DNA of 64,000 nucleotides from VFKU01 sp964620045. Its GTDB lineage: Bacteria > Hydrogenedentota > Hydrogenedentia > Hydrogenedentales > GCA-2746185. Each line of letters begins with the position of its first letter. Position 1 is the first letter of the stretch. Shown here piece after piece: positions 43,679 through 54,909 of the stretch. The translations under genes and the position numbers were made by a program. The stretch lies in NCBI GenBank assembly GCA_964620045.1, contig CAZUJL010000015.1, forward strand, positions 32,952 to 96,951, in the 5' to 3' direction. The notes under the pieces were generated by a model, which saw nothing but the letters and a program-made list of their open reading frames with translations, made no database searches and had not been told where the DNA came from.

Positions 43679-44799
43679 GCACCCGCCACCCGGCGATAGA
43701 CCGCCGCCGTCTGCTCGGCCATGCGCCGCCACGTCAGCAGCTTTGCGCGCGCGAAGCCACCTTCGCGCAGCCGCGCGCGCAGGACGTCGTCCGTCACCAC
43801 GCGCAGCATCCCGGCCGCGATCTCGTCCACGCGCTCGGGATCGACCAACACAGCCGCATCGCCGACGACTTCGGGCAGGCTAGAGGTTTTCGAAGTCACT
43901 ACTGGCGTGCCACACGCCATCGCGTCCAGCGGGGGCAATCCAAAGCCTTCCCACAGGCTCGGCCATACAAACGCCGTGGCCGCCGACAGCACCGCCGCCA
44001 TGTCTTCCGCCGCAATAAAGCCCGGAAACTTGATGCGGTCCCGGTGCGCCGATTCCGTATAGGCTCGCCGAGTGGCTTCGGCCTTCCAGCCTTCGCGCCC
44101 CGCGATCACGAGGCCTGCGTTGGTCTTGGTCGCGATGGCGTCAAACGCCTCAATCACGCGCGGCAGGTTCTTGCGGGGTTCGATCGTGCCGAGATACAGA
44201 AAAAAACGGTCCGGCAGGCCGTACTTCACGTGCGCCTTTTTGATCGCCGTGGCGTCCGCCGGCCGCAGCTCAGAATCCACGCCAAGGTGCACGACGGCCA
44301 CCCGGTCCGCGGACACCTGCATGTACTGCTGCAGATCGTCCGCCGTGGCCTGTGAATCTGCGATCACCATATCGGCCAACCGAATGCTCGGCCGGATGGC
44401 CGCGCGGTAATAGCGGGCGCGTTCCCAGCGAAACCACTCCGGCGCGCGCATGAAGCTCAGGTCGTGCACCGTCAGCACCACCTTGGTCGACGCCACGCCG
44501 CCGCGGCCCGCCCAGCGCGCGAAGTTCGCGGGATAGTGAACTATATCTGGGCGAATCTGCTGCAGCGCCGCGCGCATCTGGGCCGTCCGCTGGAAAGTAC
44601 CCACGGGGAATCGTGCGGAACTACAAGGAATCACACCCGCCAGCCCCGCGTTTCCCAACGACGCCGCCTGGGCCTCGGGACAGGCCACGCTCAGCGCTGC
44701 TTCGGGCATCGCGGCGGGTAAATGGCGCACCAAGGCGGACGCATAGGACCCCGTGCCGCTCAGGTTCGTGGATTGGAGTGCGTCCAGTAGTATTTTCAC
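43675..44799 (-). CDS. Glycosyltransferase family 4 protein (mannosyltransferase-like)
   Basis: A 374-residue GT-B transferase. LLDALQSTNLSGTGSYASAL, VLTVHDLSFMRAPEWF, FFLYLGTIEPRKNLPRVIEA, GFIAAEDMAAVLSAA and PSLWEGFGLPPLDAMACGTP are typical for GT4 enzymes of O-antigen and exopolysaccharide clusters, often mannosyltransferases. It is the first gene of the four-gene surface glycan set (GT-GT-WecA-ligase). It is divergent from hrcA, with 171 bases between. Confidence 0.93.
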   Translation of the reverse strand: MKILLDALQSTNLSGTGSYASALVRHLPAAMPEAALSVACPEAQAASLGNAGLAGVIPCSSARFPVGTFQRTAQMRAALQQIRPDIVHYPANFARWAGRGGVASTKVVLTVHDLSFMRAPEWFRWERARYYRAAIRPSIRLADMVIADSQATADDLQQYMQVSADRVAVVHLGVDSELRPADATAIKKAHVKYGLPDRFFLYLGTIEPRKNLPRVIEAFDAIATKTNAGLVIAGREGWKAEATRRAYTESAHRDRIKFPGFIAAEDMAAVLSAATAFVWPSLWEGFGLPPLDAMACGTPVVTSKTSSLPEVVGDAAVLVDPERVDEIAAGMLRVVTDDVLRARLREGGFARAKLLTWRRMAEQTAAVYRRVAGA

Positions 44800-44888
44800 A
44801 AACGAGGCGTGCCCTTGGCGGCGTAAGGCGTGATCACGCTAAGCAAAGCCATAGTAACAACTTACGGCAATTTGAACAAGCCGCGGGA

Positions 44889-44917
44889 TTGAAACGATAT
44901 ACCCCATATGTTAGACT
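44889..44917 (+). promoter_or_regulatory. Promoter of the hrcA heat-shock operon
   Basis: TTGAAA (44889-44894), a 17-base spacer and TAGACT (44912-44917). The start site would be near 44924, with the CIRCE element immediately after, which is the classic HrcA arrangement. Confidence 0.7.
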
Positions 44918-44927
44918 TTTCCGGTTA

Positions 44928-44954
44928 TTAGCACTTGACCTATTCGAGTGCCAG
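44928..44954. promoter_or_regulatory. CIRCE element (HrcA operator)
   Basis: TTAGCACTT, 9 bases, GAGTGCCAG, against the consensus TTAGCACTC-N9-GAGTGCTAA. The left arm matches 8 of 9 and the right arm 7 of 9, with the exact spacer. It lies 16 bases before hrcA. HrcA binds here and represses the operon until heat stress engages the chaperones. Confidence 0.9.
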
Positions 44955-44970
44955 AGGCCGGAACTCCTGA

Positions 44971-46020
44971 ATGACTGCCCATCAACTCAATGAACGCGAG
45001 CAGCTTATCCTGCAGGCCGTCGTGCATTTGTACATCACGTCGGCCGAACCGGTGGGCTCGCGCGCCATTGTGAAGCGGCTTGGACTGGACATCAGTCCCG
45101 CCACGGTGCGCAACGTGATGGCCGATCTCGAAGAACTTGGCTACCTGCAGCAACTACACCCCAGTTCCGGCCGCGTCCCCACCGATCGCGGCTATCGGTA
45201 CTACGTCGACTTCCTCATGCGGATTCAGGACGTCACCCAACTGGAACGCACCCGCATCGAACAACAGCTTGGCGATCAGCTCACCGACGCCGACACGATC
45301 CTGCGCCAGACGAGCTATCTGCTCGGCCTGCTGTCGCACCAGACCAGCATCGTCGAAGCACCGCGCGCGAACATCGCCGAGGTGCGCCACGTCGAACTGA
45401 TCACCATCGCCGATCGTCGGCTCGCGTTTTTGCTGGCCGACAACTACGGCGGGGTGCGCACGGTTGTCCTGCCAACGGAGCGCGCGCTCACAAGCGATGA
45501 AACGCAGCGCCTGAGCCGTTTCCTGAACGACCACCTACATGGCACGTCGATTGAAACGCTCGCCGACTCGCTGCGCGAAAAGCTGCAGCGTTTCGCGGAC
45601 GAACAGCGCACGCTCGCCAGCCAGGCATTGGAACTCGTCAGCCTCGTGCCCACGCCCGAAGGCGGCAAGCTCTTCCTCGAAGGCACCACGCAGTTGTTCG
45701 AGCAGCCGGAATTCAAAAACGTCGATCGCGCGCGCGAGGTGTTTGGCCTGCTCGAAGAGCAGGATCGCGTCGTCGCCCTGCTGCGCGCGGGCATTGTGAA
45801 CGCCGAACCCCACCCCTCGCGCGTCGTCATCGGCAGCGAGGCGCAACACCAAGGCTTTGAAGAACTCAGCATGGTCTCGGCGCCGTACAAGGTCGGCGAG
45901 ACCACGGTCGGCATGGTGGGCGTCCTCGGCCCACGCCGCATGCCCTATTCCCGCCTTGCGGGAATTGTTGAACACACCGCCGCGCGTCTTAGCAGCCTGC
46001 TGACGCGGCTTGCCCGGTAG
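44971..46020 (+). CDS. hrcA: Heat-inducible transcription repressor HrcA
   Basis: A 349-residue repressor. The N-terminal winged helix LNEREQLILQAVVHLYITSAE, GSRAIVKRL, SPATVRNVMADLEELGYLQQ and SSGRVPTDRGYRYYVD are nearly diagnostic. The middle GAF-like and dimer regions end with VVIGSEAQHQGFEELSMV and GMVGVLGPRRMPYSR. It represses its own operon through the CIRCE site just upstream. GrpE follows 20 bases after its stop. Confidence 0.97.
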   Translation: MTAHQLNEREQLILQAVVHLYITSAEPVGSRAIVKRLGLDISPATVRNVMADLEELGYLQQLHPSSGRVPTDRGYRYYVDFLMRIQDVTQLERTRIEQQLGDQLTDADTILRQTSYLLGLLSHQTSIVEAPRANIAEVRHVELITIADRRLAFLLADNYGGVRTVVLPTERALTSDETQRLSRFLNDHLHGTSIETLADSLREKLQRFADEQRTLASQALELVSLVPTPEGGKLFLEGTTQLFEQPEFKNVDRAREVFGLLEEQDRVVALLRAGIVNAEPHPSRVVIGSEAQHQGFEELSMVSAPYKVGETTVGMVGVLGPRRMPYSRLAGIVEHTAARLSSLLTRLAR

Positions 46021-46040
46021 TACCGAAGGACATCACGTAC

Positions 46041-46613
46041 ATGTCGGATCATCAAAACGAAACCGAATTGGAGCGGCGCCTGCGCGAGCGGGCCGCCGCC
46101 GAAGATCAGAACAACATCGGCACCGAACAGCCGCCCGTCGAAGGTGAGCCGGGCGTTGCCGATGCGCAGGCCGACGAAATCGCGGCGCTGAAGGATCAGC
46201 TCCTCCGCGCGCGCGCCGAGTTCGACAATTTCCGCAAGCGCACCGCGCGCGAAGTCGAGCGCATCCGCAAAACGGCCGCTGAATCGCTGATCCACGAACT
46301 GCTCAGCGTCGTCGATAACCTCGAGCTCGCGCTGCAGCATGGCGATGGCGACAAGAACTCGCTGGCCGAGGGCGTGCGGCTCGTGCACAAGCAAATTCTC
46401 GATGTGCTCGAACGCAACGGCCTTGAGCGAATAGACGCCGTCGGCAAAAAGTTTGATCCGAATATTCACGAAGCCGTCGCGCAGTCGGCATCCGACGAAG
46501 TCGAAGCGGATCATGTAATCAATGAATTTCAACGGGGGTACCGGCTCGGTGGTCAAATCCTGCGGCCCAGCAAAGTGCTGGTCAGCCGCGGCCCGGCCGA
46601 TTCGAAGCAGTAG
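46041..46613 (+). CDS. grpE: Nucleotide exchange factor GrpE
   Basis: A 190-residue co-chaperone that releases ADP from DnaK. The N-terminal part is acidic and disordered; then a long coiled coil (DEIAALKDQLLRARAEFDNF, RKRTAREVERIRKTAAESL) and a C-terminal beta domain with GVRLVHKQILDVLERNGLE, FDPNIHEAVAQ and GYRLGGQILRPSKVLVS. Between hrcA and dnaK in the CIRCE operon. Confidence 0.96.
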   Translation: MSDHQNETELERRLRERAAAEDQNNIGTEQPPVEGEPGVADAQADEIAALKDQLLRARAEFDNFRKRTAREVERIRKTAAESLIHELLSVVDNLELALQHGDGDKNSLAEGVRLVHKQILDVLERNGLERIDAVGKKFDPNIHEAVAQSASDEVEADHVINEFQRGYRLGGQILRPSKVLVSRGPADSKQ

Positions 46614-46663
46614 ACAGTCAGTAGAACGGAGGCGCTCTACGCGCCCGGAGAACCAGTTGAGTT

Positions 46664-48520
<1,857 letters not shown>

Positions 48521-48557
48521 CCTCCTCGCAGTGAGTGTGCGGTGATCCGGCTCTGTT

Positions 48558-49700
48558 ATGGCCAGAGATTTCTACGAAATATTGGGCGTTGCGCGCGACG
48601 CGGACGAAGACACCATTCGTTCCGCGTACCGCAAACTCGCGCATAAATATCACCCCGACAAAACCGGCGGCGATAAAGAGGCCGAGGACAAGCTCAAGGA
48701 AATCAACGAAGCCTACGACGTCCTCAAGAACAAGGAAAAGCGCGCGCGCTACGATCGCTTTGGCGCAGCCGGTGTGGGCGCAGGCGCAGGCCCGGGCGGT
48801 CCCGGCGGACAAGGCTTCGGCGGATTTGGTGGCGGCGGAGGCTCACCCTTCGACGACATCTTCGACGCATTCTTCGGCGGAGGCGGCGGCGCGGGTGGTC
48901 GTGCGCGCGGACCGAATGCCGCGATGCGCGGCGACGATCTCGAATATCCCATTCGCCTCACGCTGCGCGAAGCCGCCTTTGGCACCTCCAAGACGATCCG
49001 CTTCAAGCGTCGCGACGCCTGCACCGAATGTACTGGCTCTGGCGCGGCGAAGGGCTCGGGCACCGAACGCTGCCAGCAGTGCGGCGGCTCGGGACAGGTC
49101 CGTATGTCCCAAGGCTTCTTCTCCATCACGCGCACCTGCCCCGTCTGCCAAGGCTCCGGCACGGTCATCAAAGATCCGTGCACGGTCTGCAAAGGTTCCG
49201 GCGTCCAAGTCTCGCAGCGCGAACTGACCGTGAAAATCCCGGCGGGCGTCGATACCGGCTCCCGCCTGCGCATGGCGGGCGAAGGCGAAGCCGGCCGCAA
49301 CGGCGGGCCGCGCGGCGATTTGTATGTCTCGCTCGAAGTGCAGCCCGACGAGATCTTCGAGCGCGAAGGCAACGACCTGCATTGCGAAGTACCCATCAGC
49401 TTTACGCAGGCGATCCTCGGCGCGGAAATTAAAGTCCCCACGCTGGAAGGCGAACGCGAACTGAAAATCCCGGCCGGCACGCAATCCGGCACGACCTTCC
49501 GCATGCGCGGCCACGGCATCCCCGACCTGCGCGGCTATCAGAAGGGCGATCTCCTCGTCGCCATCCAGGTCGAAACACCCACGAAACTGACCAAGGAGCA
49601 GAAGGACCTCGTCAAAAAGTTCGAGGAACTCAGCTCCGCGACGACCTATCCGCTCCACAAGCGCTTCCTCGACACGCTCCGCAGTTATTTCGCCGAATGA
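48558..49700 (+). CDS. dnaJ: Molecular chaperone DnaJ (Hsp40)
   Basis: A 380-residue type I Hsp40. The J domain has HPD at 32-34 (HKYHPDKTGGD). A Gly/Phe-rich region (about 75-110) is followed by four zinc-finger repeats: CTECTGSG, CQQCGGSG, CPVCQGSG and CTVCKGSG. The substrate-binding domains hold GVDTGSRLRMAGEGEAGRNG and FRMRGHGIPDLRG. It stimulates DnaK and binds unfolded proteins. Last gene of the CIRCE operon. Confidence 0.98.
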   Translation: MARDFYEILGVARDADEDTIRSAYRKLAHKYHPDKTGGDKEAEDKLKEINEAYDVLKNKEKRARYDRFGAAGVGAGAGPGGPGGQGFGGFGGGGGSPFDDIFDAFFGGGGGAGGRARGPNAAMRGDDLEYPIRLTLREAAFGTSKTIRFKRRDACTECTGSGAAKGSGTERCQQCGGSGQVRMSQGFFSITRTCPVCQGSGTVIKDPCTVCKGSGVQVSQRELTVKIPAGVDTGSRLRMAGEGEAGRNGGPRGDLYVSLEVQPDEIFEREGNDLHCEVPISFTQAILGAEIKVPTLEGERELKIPAGTQSGTTFRMRGHGIPDLRGYQKGDLLVAIQVETPTKLTKEQKDLVKKFEELSSATTYPLHKRFLDTLRSYFAE

Positions 49701-49763
49701 ACCCGCGGTTGCGCCCCCGCGGCCCGTTCAGTAGCATGACCCCGCAACTCAGGGGGCGTTGAC

Positions 49764-50813
49764 GTGCCTGTTCAGACCATTTCCTGGCGCGATGGCCGGC
49801 TGTTCATCATCGACCAGACCCTCCTGCCCACCGAGTACCGGGAAATCGAGCTCCGGACGGTCGAGCAGGTGTGGGAAGCCATCCGCGCGCTCCGCGTGCG
49901 CGGTGCCCCGGCCATTGGCGTCTGCGCGGCCTTTGGCGTCGTCGTCGGGCTGAACGAAGCCCAGCCAACCTCGGCCGACTCCGCGCTCAAAGCCGCTCAT
50001 ACGGCTGCCGATCGTCTCGCAACCTCCCGTCCCACTGCCGTGAATCTGTTCTGGGCCCTCGACCGCATGCGCGCCAAAGCGGCCTCGCTCAACGGCCACA
50101 GCGACGCACAATCCGTGCTCCGCGCGCTGGAATCCGAAGCCGTCGAAATCTTTGAGGAAGACCGCCGTCTCTGTCGCAAAATCGGCGAAGCCGGTGCAAG
50201 CCTGGTTCCGAAAAACGGCGGCGTGCTCACCCATTGCAACGCCGGCGGCGTCGGCACGGCCGACTACGGCACCGCGCTCGCGGTGTTGTTTCGCGCGCAT
50301 GAAGACGGCCGCGCATTCCGGGTGTATGCCGATGAAACGCGCCCATTGCTCCAGGGTGCGCGCCTGACCGCGTGGGAACTCCAGCAAGCCGGCATCGACG
50401 TCACCGTGATCTGCGACAACATGGCCGGACAGGTCATGCGCGAGGGCAACGTGCAGATGGTCGTTGTCGGCGCGGACCGTATCGCGGCGAACGGCGATAC
50501 GGCGAATAAAATCGGCACCTACTCCGTAGCGGTGCTCGCGAAGCACCACGACATCCCGTTTTACGTCGCCGCGCCTTCCTCCACCTTCGACCTCTCGCTC
50601 GCCTCGGGCGACAAAATCCCCATCGAGCAGCGCGCCCGTGAGGAAATCGCGCAGGGCTTCGGCCGCGTCACCGTGCCCGATGGCGTGCAGGTCTACAACC
50701 CGGCTTTCGACGTAACCCCAGCCGCGCTCATCACGGGCATCATCACGGAACTCGGCGTATTGCAGCCACCTTTCACCAAATCTATCGCCGAGCGCCTCGG
50801 CGTAAAACGTTAA
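49764..50813 (+). CDS. mtnA: S-methyl-5-thioribose-1-phosphate isomerase
   Basis: A 349-residue enzyme of methionine salvage that converts methylthioribose-1-phosphate to the ribulose form. RVRGAPAIGVCAAFG, VNLFWALDRM, LTHCNAGGVGT with the catalytic Cys158, YADETRPLLQGARLTAWEL and GADRIAANGDTANKIGTY with the catalytic Asp238 are present. Other salvage genes are not in the window, so it could also act as a related aldose-phosphate isomerase. The start is GTG 49764 after AGGGGGCG. It begins the mtnA-cmk-recJ-ABC-FG-GAP run. Confidence 0.96.
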   Translation: MPVQTISWRDGRLFIIDQTLLPTEYREIELRTVEQVWEAIRALRVRGAPAIGVCAAFGVVVGLNEAQPTSADSALKAAHTAADRLATSRPTAVNLFWALDRMRAKAASLNGHSDAQSVLRALESEAVEIFEEDRRLCRKIGEAGASLVPKNGGVLTHCNAGGVGTADYGTALAVLFRAHEDGRAFRVYADETRPLLQGARLTAWELQQAGIDVTVICDNMAGQVMREGNVQMVVVGADRIAANGDTANKIGTYSVAVLAKHHDIPFYVAAPSSTFDLSLASGDKIPIEQRAREEIAQGFGRVTVPDGVQVYNPAFDVTPAALITGIITELGVLQPPFTKSIAERLGVKR

Positions 50814-50815
50814 CC

Positions 50816-51517
50816 ATGACGCCGCCCGTCACGCGCCTCGACCCTGACACGCTGACGGACGTGGTCACCATCGACGGGCCCGCCGGCGCCGGCAAAAGCA
50901 CGGTCGCGCGCGAAGCCGCCCGCCGCCTCGGCATGCGTTTTCTCGACACCGGCGCCATGTACCGCGCGGCAACGTGGTGGGCGCTGCATTCGGACATCCA
51001 CCTGAACGACGCCGCGGCGCTGGCCGAATCCACGCGCACGATGCCGCTGCAACTCGTGGAAGCCGACGGGAATTTGCTGGTACGTGTCGACGGCCGCGAC
51101 ATCTCGCAGGCCATCCGCACCCCCGAAGTCACGCGCTGCATCCGCCACCTCGACGGTGTGCCCGCGGTCCGCTCGCACCTCGTGCAATTACAGCGCGAGT
51201 TCGCCATCAAAGGCCCCACGGTCGCCGAAGGCCGCGATATGGGCACGGTCGTATTTCCCAAGGCCCGCTGCAAAATCTTTCTCGATGCCTCAATCGGTGA
51301 ACGCGCCGAACGCCGCGCGCTCGAACTCGAGAAATCCGGAACGACGGTCGACCGCGCCACACTGGAAGCCGAAATCGCTGCGCGTGACGACAACGATCGC
51401 AATCGTTCGGTCGCCCCGCTTCGTCCCGCGCCGGACGCCGAACACATCGATACCTCGGGCAAGTCGCTCGAACAGGTAATCGCCGAAGTTGTCGAACTGG
51501 CAAAGGGCCGGCGATGA
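50816..51517 (+). CDS. cmk: Cytidylate kinase
   Basis: A 233-residue kinase phosphorylating CMP and dCMP. TIDGPAGAGKSTVAREAARR has the Walker A at 21-29, FLDTGAMYRAATWWAL binds the base, and EGRDMGTVVFPKARCKIFLD and AARDDNDRNRSVAPLRPA are family-specific. It is 2 bases after mtnA and overlaps recJ by ATGA. Confidence 0.97.
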   Translation: MTPPVTRLDPDTLTDVVTIDGPAGAGKSTVAREAARRLGMRFLDTGAMYRAATWWALHSDIHLNDAAALAESTRTMPLQLVEADGNLLVRVDGRDISQAIRTPEVTRCIRHLDGVPAVRSHLVQLQREFAIKGPTVAEGRDMGTVVFPKARCKIFLDASIGERAERRALELEKSGTTVDRATLEAEIAARDDNDRNRSVAPLRPAPDAEHIDTSGKSLEQVIAEVVELAKGRR

Positions 51518-53208
51518 CCCCGTCCTCCGCCGAGACCGCCTGGATTCTGCCGCAGCACAACCGCACCGCCGCGCGCGCCCTGGCCACCAGCCTGCGCATT
51601 CCCGGCATTGTGGCCGATGTGCTCGTCTCGCGCGGCATCACGGCCGTGTCCGACGCGCAGGACTTTCTCGAAACGCGCCATCGCGCTTTTAGTGATCCGT
51701 TGACGCTCATCGGCGTGCCCGAGGCCGTAACCCGCATTCAGCATGCGCGCGATGAGAACGAACACGTCCGCGTGTTCGGGGACTACGACGTCGACGGCAT
51801 GTCGGCCACGGCATTGATGGTGCGCGGCCTGCGTCGCGCGGGTGTGCGCAACGTCTCCCACGCCATGCCCAACCGCATCGCCGAAGGTTACGGTATCAAT
51901 CCAACCAGCGTCGCCGAGGCCGCGCGCGACGGGGTCTCGCTGCTGATTACAGTCGACAACGGCATCAACGCCTTCGACGCAGCCGACGAGGCCCGCAAGC
52001 TCGGTGTCGATCTCATCATCACGGACCACCACTCGCTCGACGAGCGCCTGCCCGACGCCTACGCTGTTATCAATCCGCACCGCGGCGATGCGAATGCCCC
52101 CGCGGCCTTCTGCTGTGGTGCAGCCGTCGCATTCAAACTCTGCTCCGCGCTGAATGGCGACGACAACGACCTCGATCTCGCGGCCATCGCGACCGTCGCA
52201 GACGTGGTGCCGCTGCGCCGCGAGAACCGGCTGATCGTCTCGCGAGGCGTCGAACGCATCGCCGAGCGGAAGCATCCCGGTATCGAAGCCCTCGTGCGCC
52301 AGGCGAACCTGACGCCGCGCGAAATACGCGCCGAGCACATCGCCTTCCAGCTCGCGCCGCGCCTGAACGCCAGCGGGCGCATCAGCGATGGCCGCGCCGC
52401 GCTCGCGCTGATGCTGACCGATTCGCACGGCGAGGCGCAGCATCTTGCGGCGGAACTCGATTCGCTCAATAAGGAACGTCGCGCTATCGAAGAAACGATC
52501 TTCAACGACGCGCGCCAGCGTGTGGAAGCTGAAATTCCTGACGACTATCGCACCATCGTGCTGGCCGGAAAGGGCTGGCATCCCGGCGTCATCGGCATTG
52601 TCGCCTCGAAACTCGTCGGCGCCTACGGCCGCCCTGTGATGCTGATTGCGGTCAACGAAAATGGCGTCGGCCGTGGGTCGGGTCGCAGTACACATGGCCT
52701 GCACCTCGCCGACGCGCTGAGCGCCTGCCAAGATCTTCTTGTGAAACACGGCGGACATCGCCTCGCTGCGGGCCTCACCATTAATGCGGATCAGATTCCT
52801 GCCTTTGCGGAACACCTTGAAGCGTATGCCCGCGGGCAAATGCCCGAGAAACCCGTGCCGCGCGAATTGCCGCTCGATGCCGTGGTCGCCCTCAGCGAAC
52901 TCGGTCCGGATCTGATCAACACGCTCGAACGTCTCGAGCCCTTCGGCGCGGAAAACCCCGCCCCCGTCTTCGGTGCCTTCGGCGTACAGATCCCAAAGCG
53001 CAGCACGCAGGCGCTCCGCGGCGGACACCTGCGCTGCACGATCGCGCACGAGTCGCATTCCTTCGCCGCCATCGGCTTCAACCTCGCCGACATGTGGACG
53101 GCAGACAGCCCCGAATGCGCCGATGTCGCCTTCCGCCCGCGCTTCAACACCTGGCGCGGCGAGACGACGATTCAGTTGCAGTTGATCGGCCTGCGCCCCG
53201 CGAAATAA
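51514..53208 (+). CDS. recJ: Single-strand-specific exonuclease RecJ
   Basis: A 564-residue DHH-superfamily 5'-3' exonuclease for DNA repair. VRVFGDYDVDGMSATALMVR has the DYDVDG at 90-95, VDNGINAFDAADEARKLG and IITDHHSLDERLPDA have the DHH at 171-173, then the DHHA1 domain with GIVASKLVGAYGRPVMLIAV and GSGRSTHGLHLADAL. The C-terminal OB fold is present. It overlaps cmk and precedes the ABC ATPase by 13 bases. Confidence 0.97.
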   Translation: MTPSSAETAWILPQHNRTAARALATSLRIPGIVADVLVSRGITAVSDAQDFLETRHRAFSDPLTLIGVPEAVTRIQHARDENEHVRVFGDYDVDGMSATALMVRGLRRAGVRNVSHAMPNRIAEGYGINPTSVAEAARDGVSLLITVDNGINAFDAADEARKLGVDLIITDHHSLDERLPDAYAVINPHRGDANAPAAFCCGAAVAFKLCSALNGDDNDLDLAAIATVADVVPLRRENRLIVSRGVERIAERKHPGIEALVRQANLTPREIRAEHIAFQLAPRLNASGRISDGRAALALMLTDSHGEAQHLAAELDSLNKERRAIEETIFNDARQRVEAEIPDDYRTIVLAGKGWHPGVIGIVASKLVGAYGRPVMLIAVNENGVGRGSGRSTHGLHLADALSACQDLLVKHGGHRLAAGLTINADQIPAFAEHLEAYARGQMPEKPVPRELPLDAVVALSELGPDLINTLERLEPFGAENPAPVFGAFGVQIPKRSTQALRGGHLRCTIAHESHSFAAIGFNLADMWTADSPECADVAFRPRFNTWRGETTIQLQLIGLRPAK

Positions 53209-53221
53209 GCCCCCTCCCTCC

Positions 53222-54121
53222 ATGGCCGCCTGCATCCGCACCGAAAAACTCACCAAATCCTACGGCGCGACGATGGCCGTCAATGAACTCTCGCTCTCCG
53301 TCGAGGAAGGTGAAATCTTTGGCATCGTGGGCCCGAACGGCGCCGGCAAAAGCACAACACTCTCCATGCTCGCCGGCCTCATTCGCCCCACCAGCGGCAC
53401 CATCACGATTTTCGGCAAAGATCGCGAGCAACATGCGCTGCACATCGCACAGCGCACGGGTGTACTCACCGAAGATCCCTCCTTTTACGATCAACTCTCG
53501 GTCGCCAAGAACTTGCAACTCTTCGCACGACTCGCGGGCCGCGAGATCACGCTGAACAAGACGCTCGATCTGGTAGGTCTCGACGCTGTCGCCGATCAGC
53601 GCGCGGGCACGCTCTCGCGCGGCATGCGCCAGCGTCTCGGACTCGCCCAAGCTTTCCTTACAGAGCCAGAGTTGCTCCTGCTCGACGAACCCACCAGCGC
53701 GCTCGACAGTGAGCAGAGTGTCGAGATTGTCGAACTGCTCCAACTCCTCTCCCGCGAAGCCGGTGTCACGATTGTGATGTCCTCGCACCAGATCGAGGAA
53801 ATCGAGGCGCTCTGCGATCGCATCGCTGTTTTGGACCACGGCCGCCTCGTCGCCTGCGAGCGCACGGAGGCGCTGCTCTCCTACGACAAATCGCAAGTAG
53901 ACGTCCTGCTCGATGCCGCCGAAGCCGCTGGCCGAAAACTGCAAGCAGAGCCTTGGGTGGAGTCCGTCGAAATCCGTCGCGGCCGTCTACGCGTGCGCCT
54001 GAAGGAAGGCGGACCCGCGCAACTCAATGCTTGGTTCACCGGCGCGGGTTACACCATCAACGGCCTCGTGCCGCGCCGCCGCAGCATTCAGGAACTCTTT
54101 ATAAAGGCGCACAACCGGTGA
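53222..54121 (+). CDS. ABC transporter ATP-binding protein
   Basis: A 299-residue ATPase of an ABC-2 type exporter. Walker A GPNGAGKST (37-45), LAGLIRPTSGTITIFG, signature LSRGMRQRLGLAQAFL, Walker B LLLLDEPTSALDSE and the H-loop MSSHQIEE are all present, with a C-terminal extension of about 80 residues usual for this type. It pairs with the permease at 54118, overlapping by GTGA. The substrate is unknown. Confidence 0.95.
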   Translation: MAACIRTEKLTKSYGATMAVNELSLSVEEGEIFGIVGPNGAGKSTTLSMLAGLIRPTSGTITIFGKDREQHALHIAQRTGVLTEDPSFYDQLSVAKNLQLFARLAGREITLNKTLDLVGLDAVADQRAGTLSRGMRQRLGLAQAFLTEPELLLLDEPTSALDSEQSVEIVELLQLLSREAGVTIVMSSHQIEEIEALCDRIAVLDHGRLVACERTEALLSYDKSQVDVLLDAAEAAGRKLQAEPWVESVEIRRGRLRVRLKEGGPAQLNAWFTGAGYTINGLVPRRRSIQELFIKAHNR

Positions 54122-54909
54122 TCGGACGCATCTTCGCGGCATATGTAGCCGAGTTCATCAAATACTCGCGCCTGTTTTCCCCCTATTTCGGTCCGGTTTT
54201 TGTCCTGCTCGCGGTCATGGGCACACTACTGATTCAGCCCATCGAAGTCGACGGCGTCAGCGACCTCGGTTTCATCGGCGCCGCCGTCCCGGCCGCGTTA
54301 AACATGGTCGGCTTCCTGATGCTGCTGATTTACGCCGCGGGTTTGGTTGCTGGCGAAACAGAAAGCGGCACCATCCGCACAGTACTGATCCGCCCAATTC
54401 GCCGCTGGGAATTTCTCGCCGCCAAACTGCTGAACGCCGCCACCTATGCCCTGCTGCTCAATATCACCGGCGTCGTCGGCGCCTGGGCCACGGTCGCCCT
54501 GCTGGGCGAGGCCTCCGGCATTGACTTCGGCGGCGAACTCATCTACACCGGCCAGGAAATGAACCTCGCGCTGGCCCTGGCCGCGGTGCTGAATCTCGCG
54601 CCCCACCTCACCGCTGCGGCCTACGCGATCATGATTTCCACGCTCGTCAGCCGCACCGCCACCGCGATTGGCGCGGCCGTCGGAGGCTGGTTGCTGGTCG
54701 ATTACATCAAGCACGCGCTCCGCTTCGATGAGTTCATCTTCTCCACGTATCTCGACCAAAGTTGGATCGTCTACAGCGACCGTTGCAAAGGTCTCGCGAC
54801 ACCCTTCGTGCCCGACGCCTACTACGGCCTCGCCGTCTGCGCGGTTTGGTTCATCCTGTTCACGGGGATTGCGTTCGTCGTCATCCGCCGCCGCAATTTC
54901 AGCCCGTGA
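54118..54909 (+). CDS. ABC-2 type transporter permease
   Basis: A 263-residue membrane protein with about six helices. YSRLFSPYFGPVFVLLAVM, GLVAGETESGTIRTVLIRPI (the typical ABC-2 coupling segment), RRWEFLAAKLLNAATYALLL and a last helix WFILFTGIAFVVIRRRNF are seen. Start is GTG 54118, overlapping the ATPase stop; stop overlaps the GTG of the FG-GAP gene. The tight coupling suggests that the exporter and the two following exported proteins work together. Confidence 0.9.
   Translation: MIGRIFAAYVAEFIKYSRLFSPYFGPVFVLLAVMGTLLIQPIEVDGVSDLGFIGAAVPAALNMVGFLMLLIYAAGLVAGETESGTIRTVLIRPIRRWEFLAAKLLNAATYALLLNITGVVGAWATVALLGEASGIDFGGELIYTGQEMNLALALAAVLNLAPHLTAAAYAIMISTLVSRTATAIGAAVGGWLLVDYIKHALRFDEFIFSTYLDQSWIVYSDRCKGLATPFVPDAYYGLAVCAVWFILFTGIAFVVIRRRNFSP

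Noticed and set aside
50782..53256. Very long open frame (824 codons) on the minus strand across cmk and recJ
   Set aside because: It is antisense to two certain genes, rich in Arg/His/Gly, has no motifs, and follows from the GC-rich third-codon bias.
53953..54117. Longer start of the ABC permease inside the ATPase gene
   Set aside because: The extra 55 residues are Arg/Pro-rich shadow sequence; the GTG overlapping the ATPase stop is a better start.
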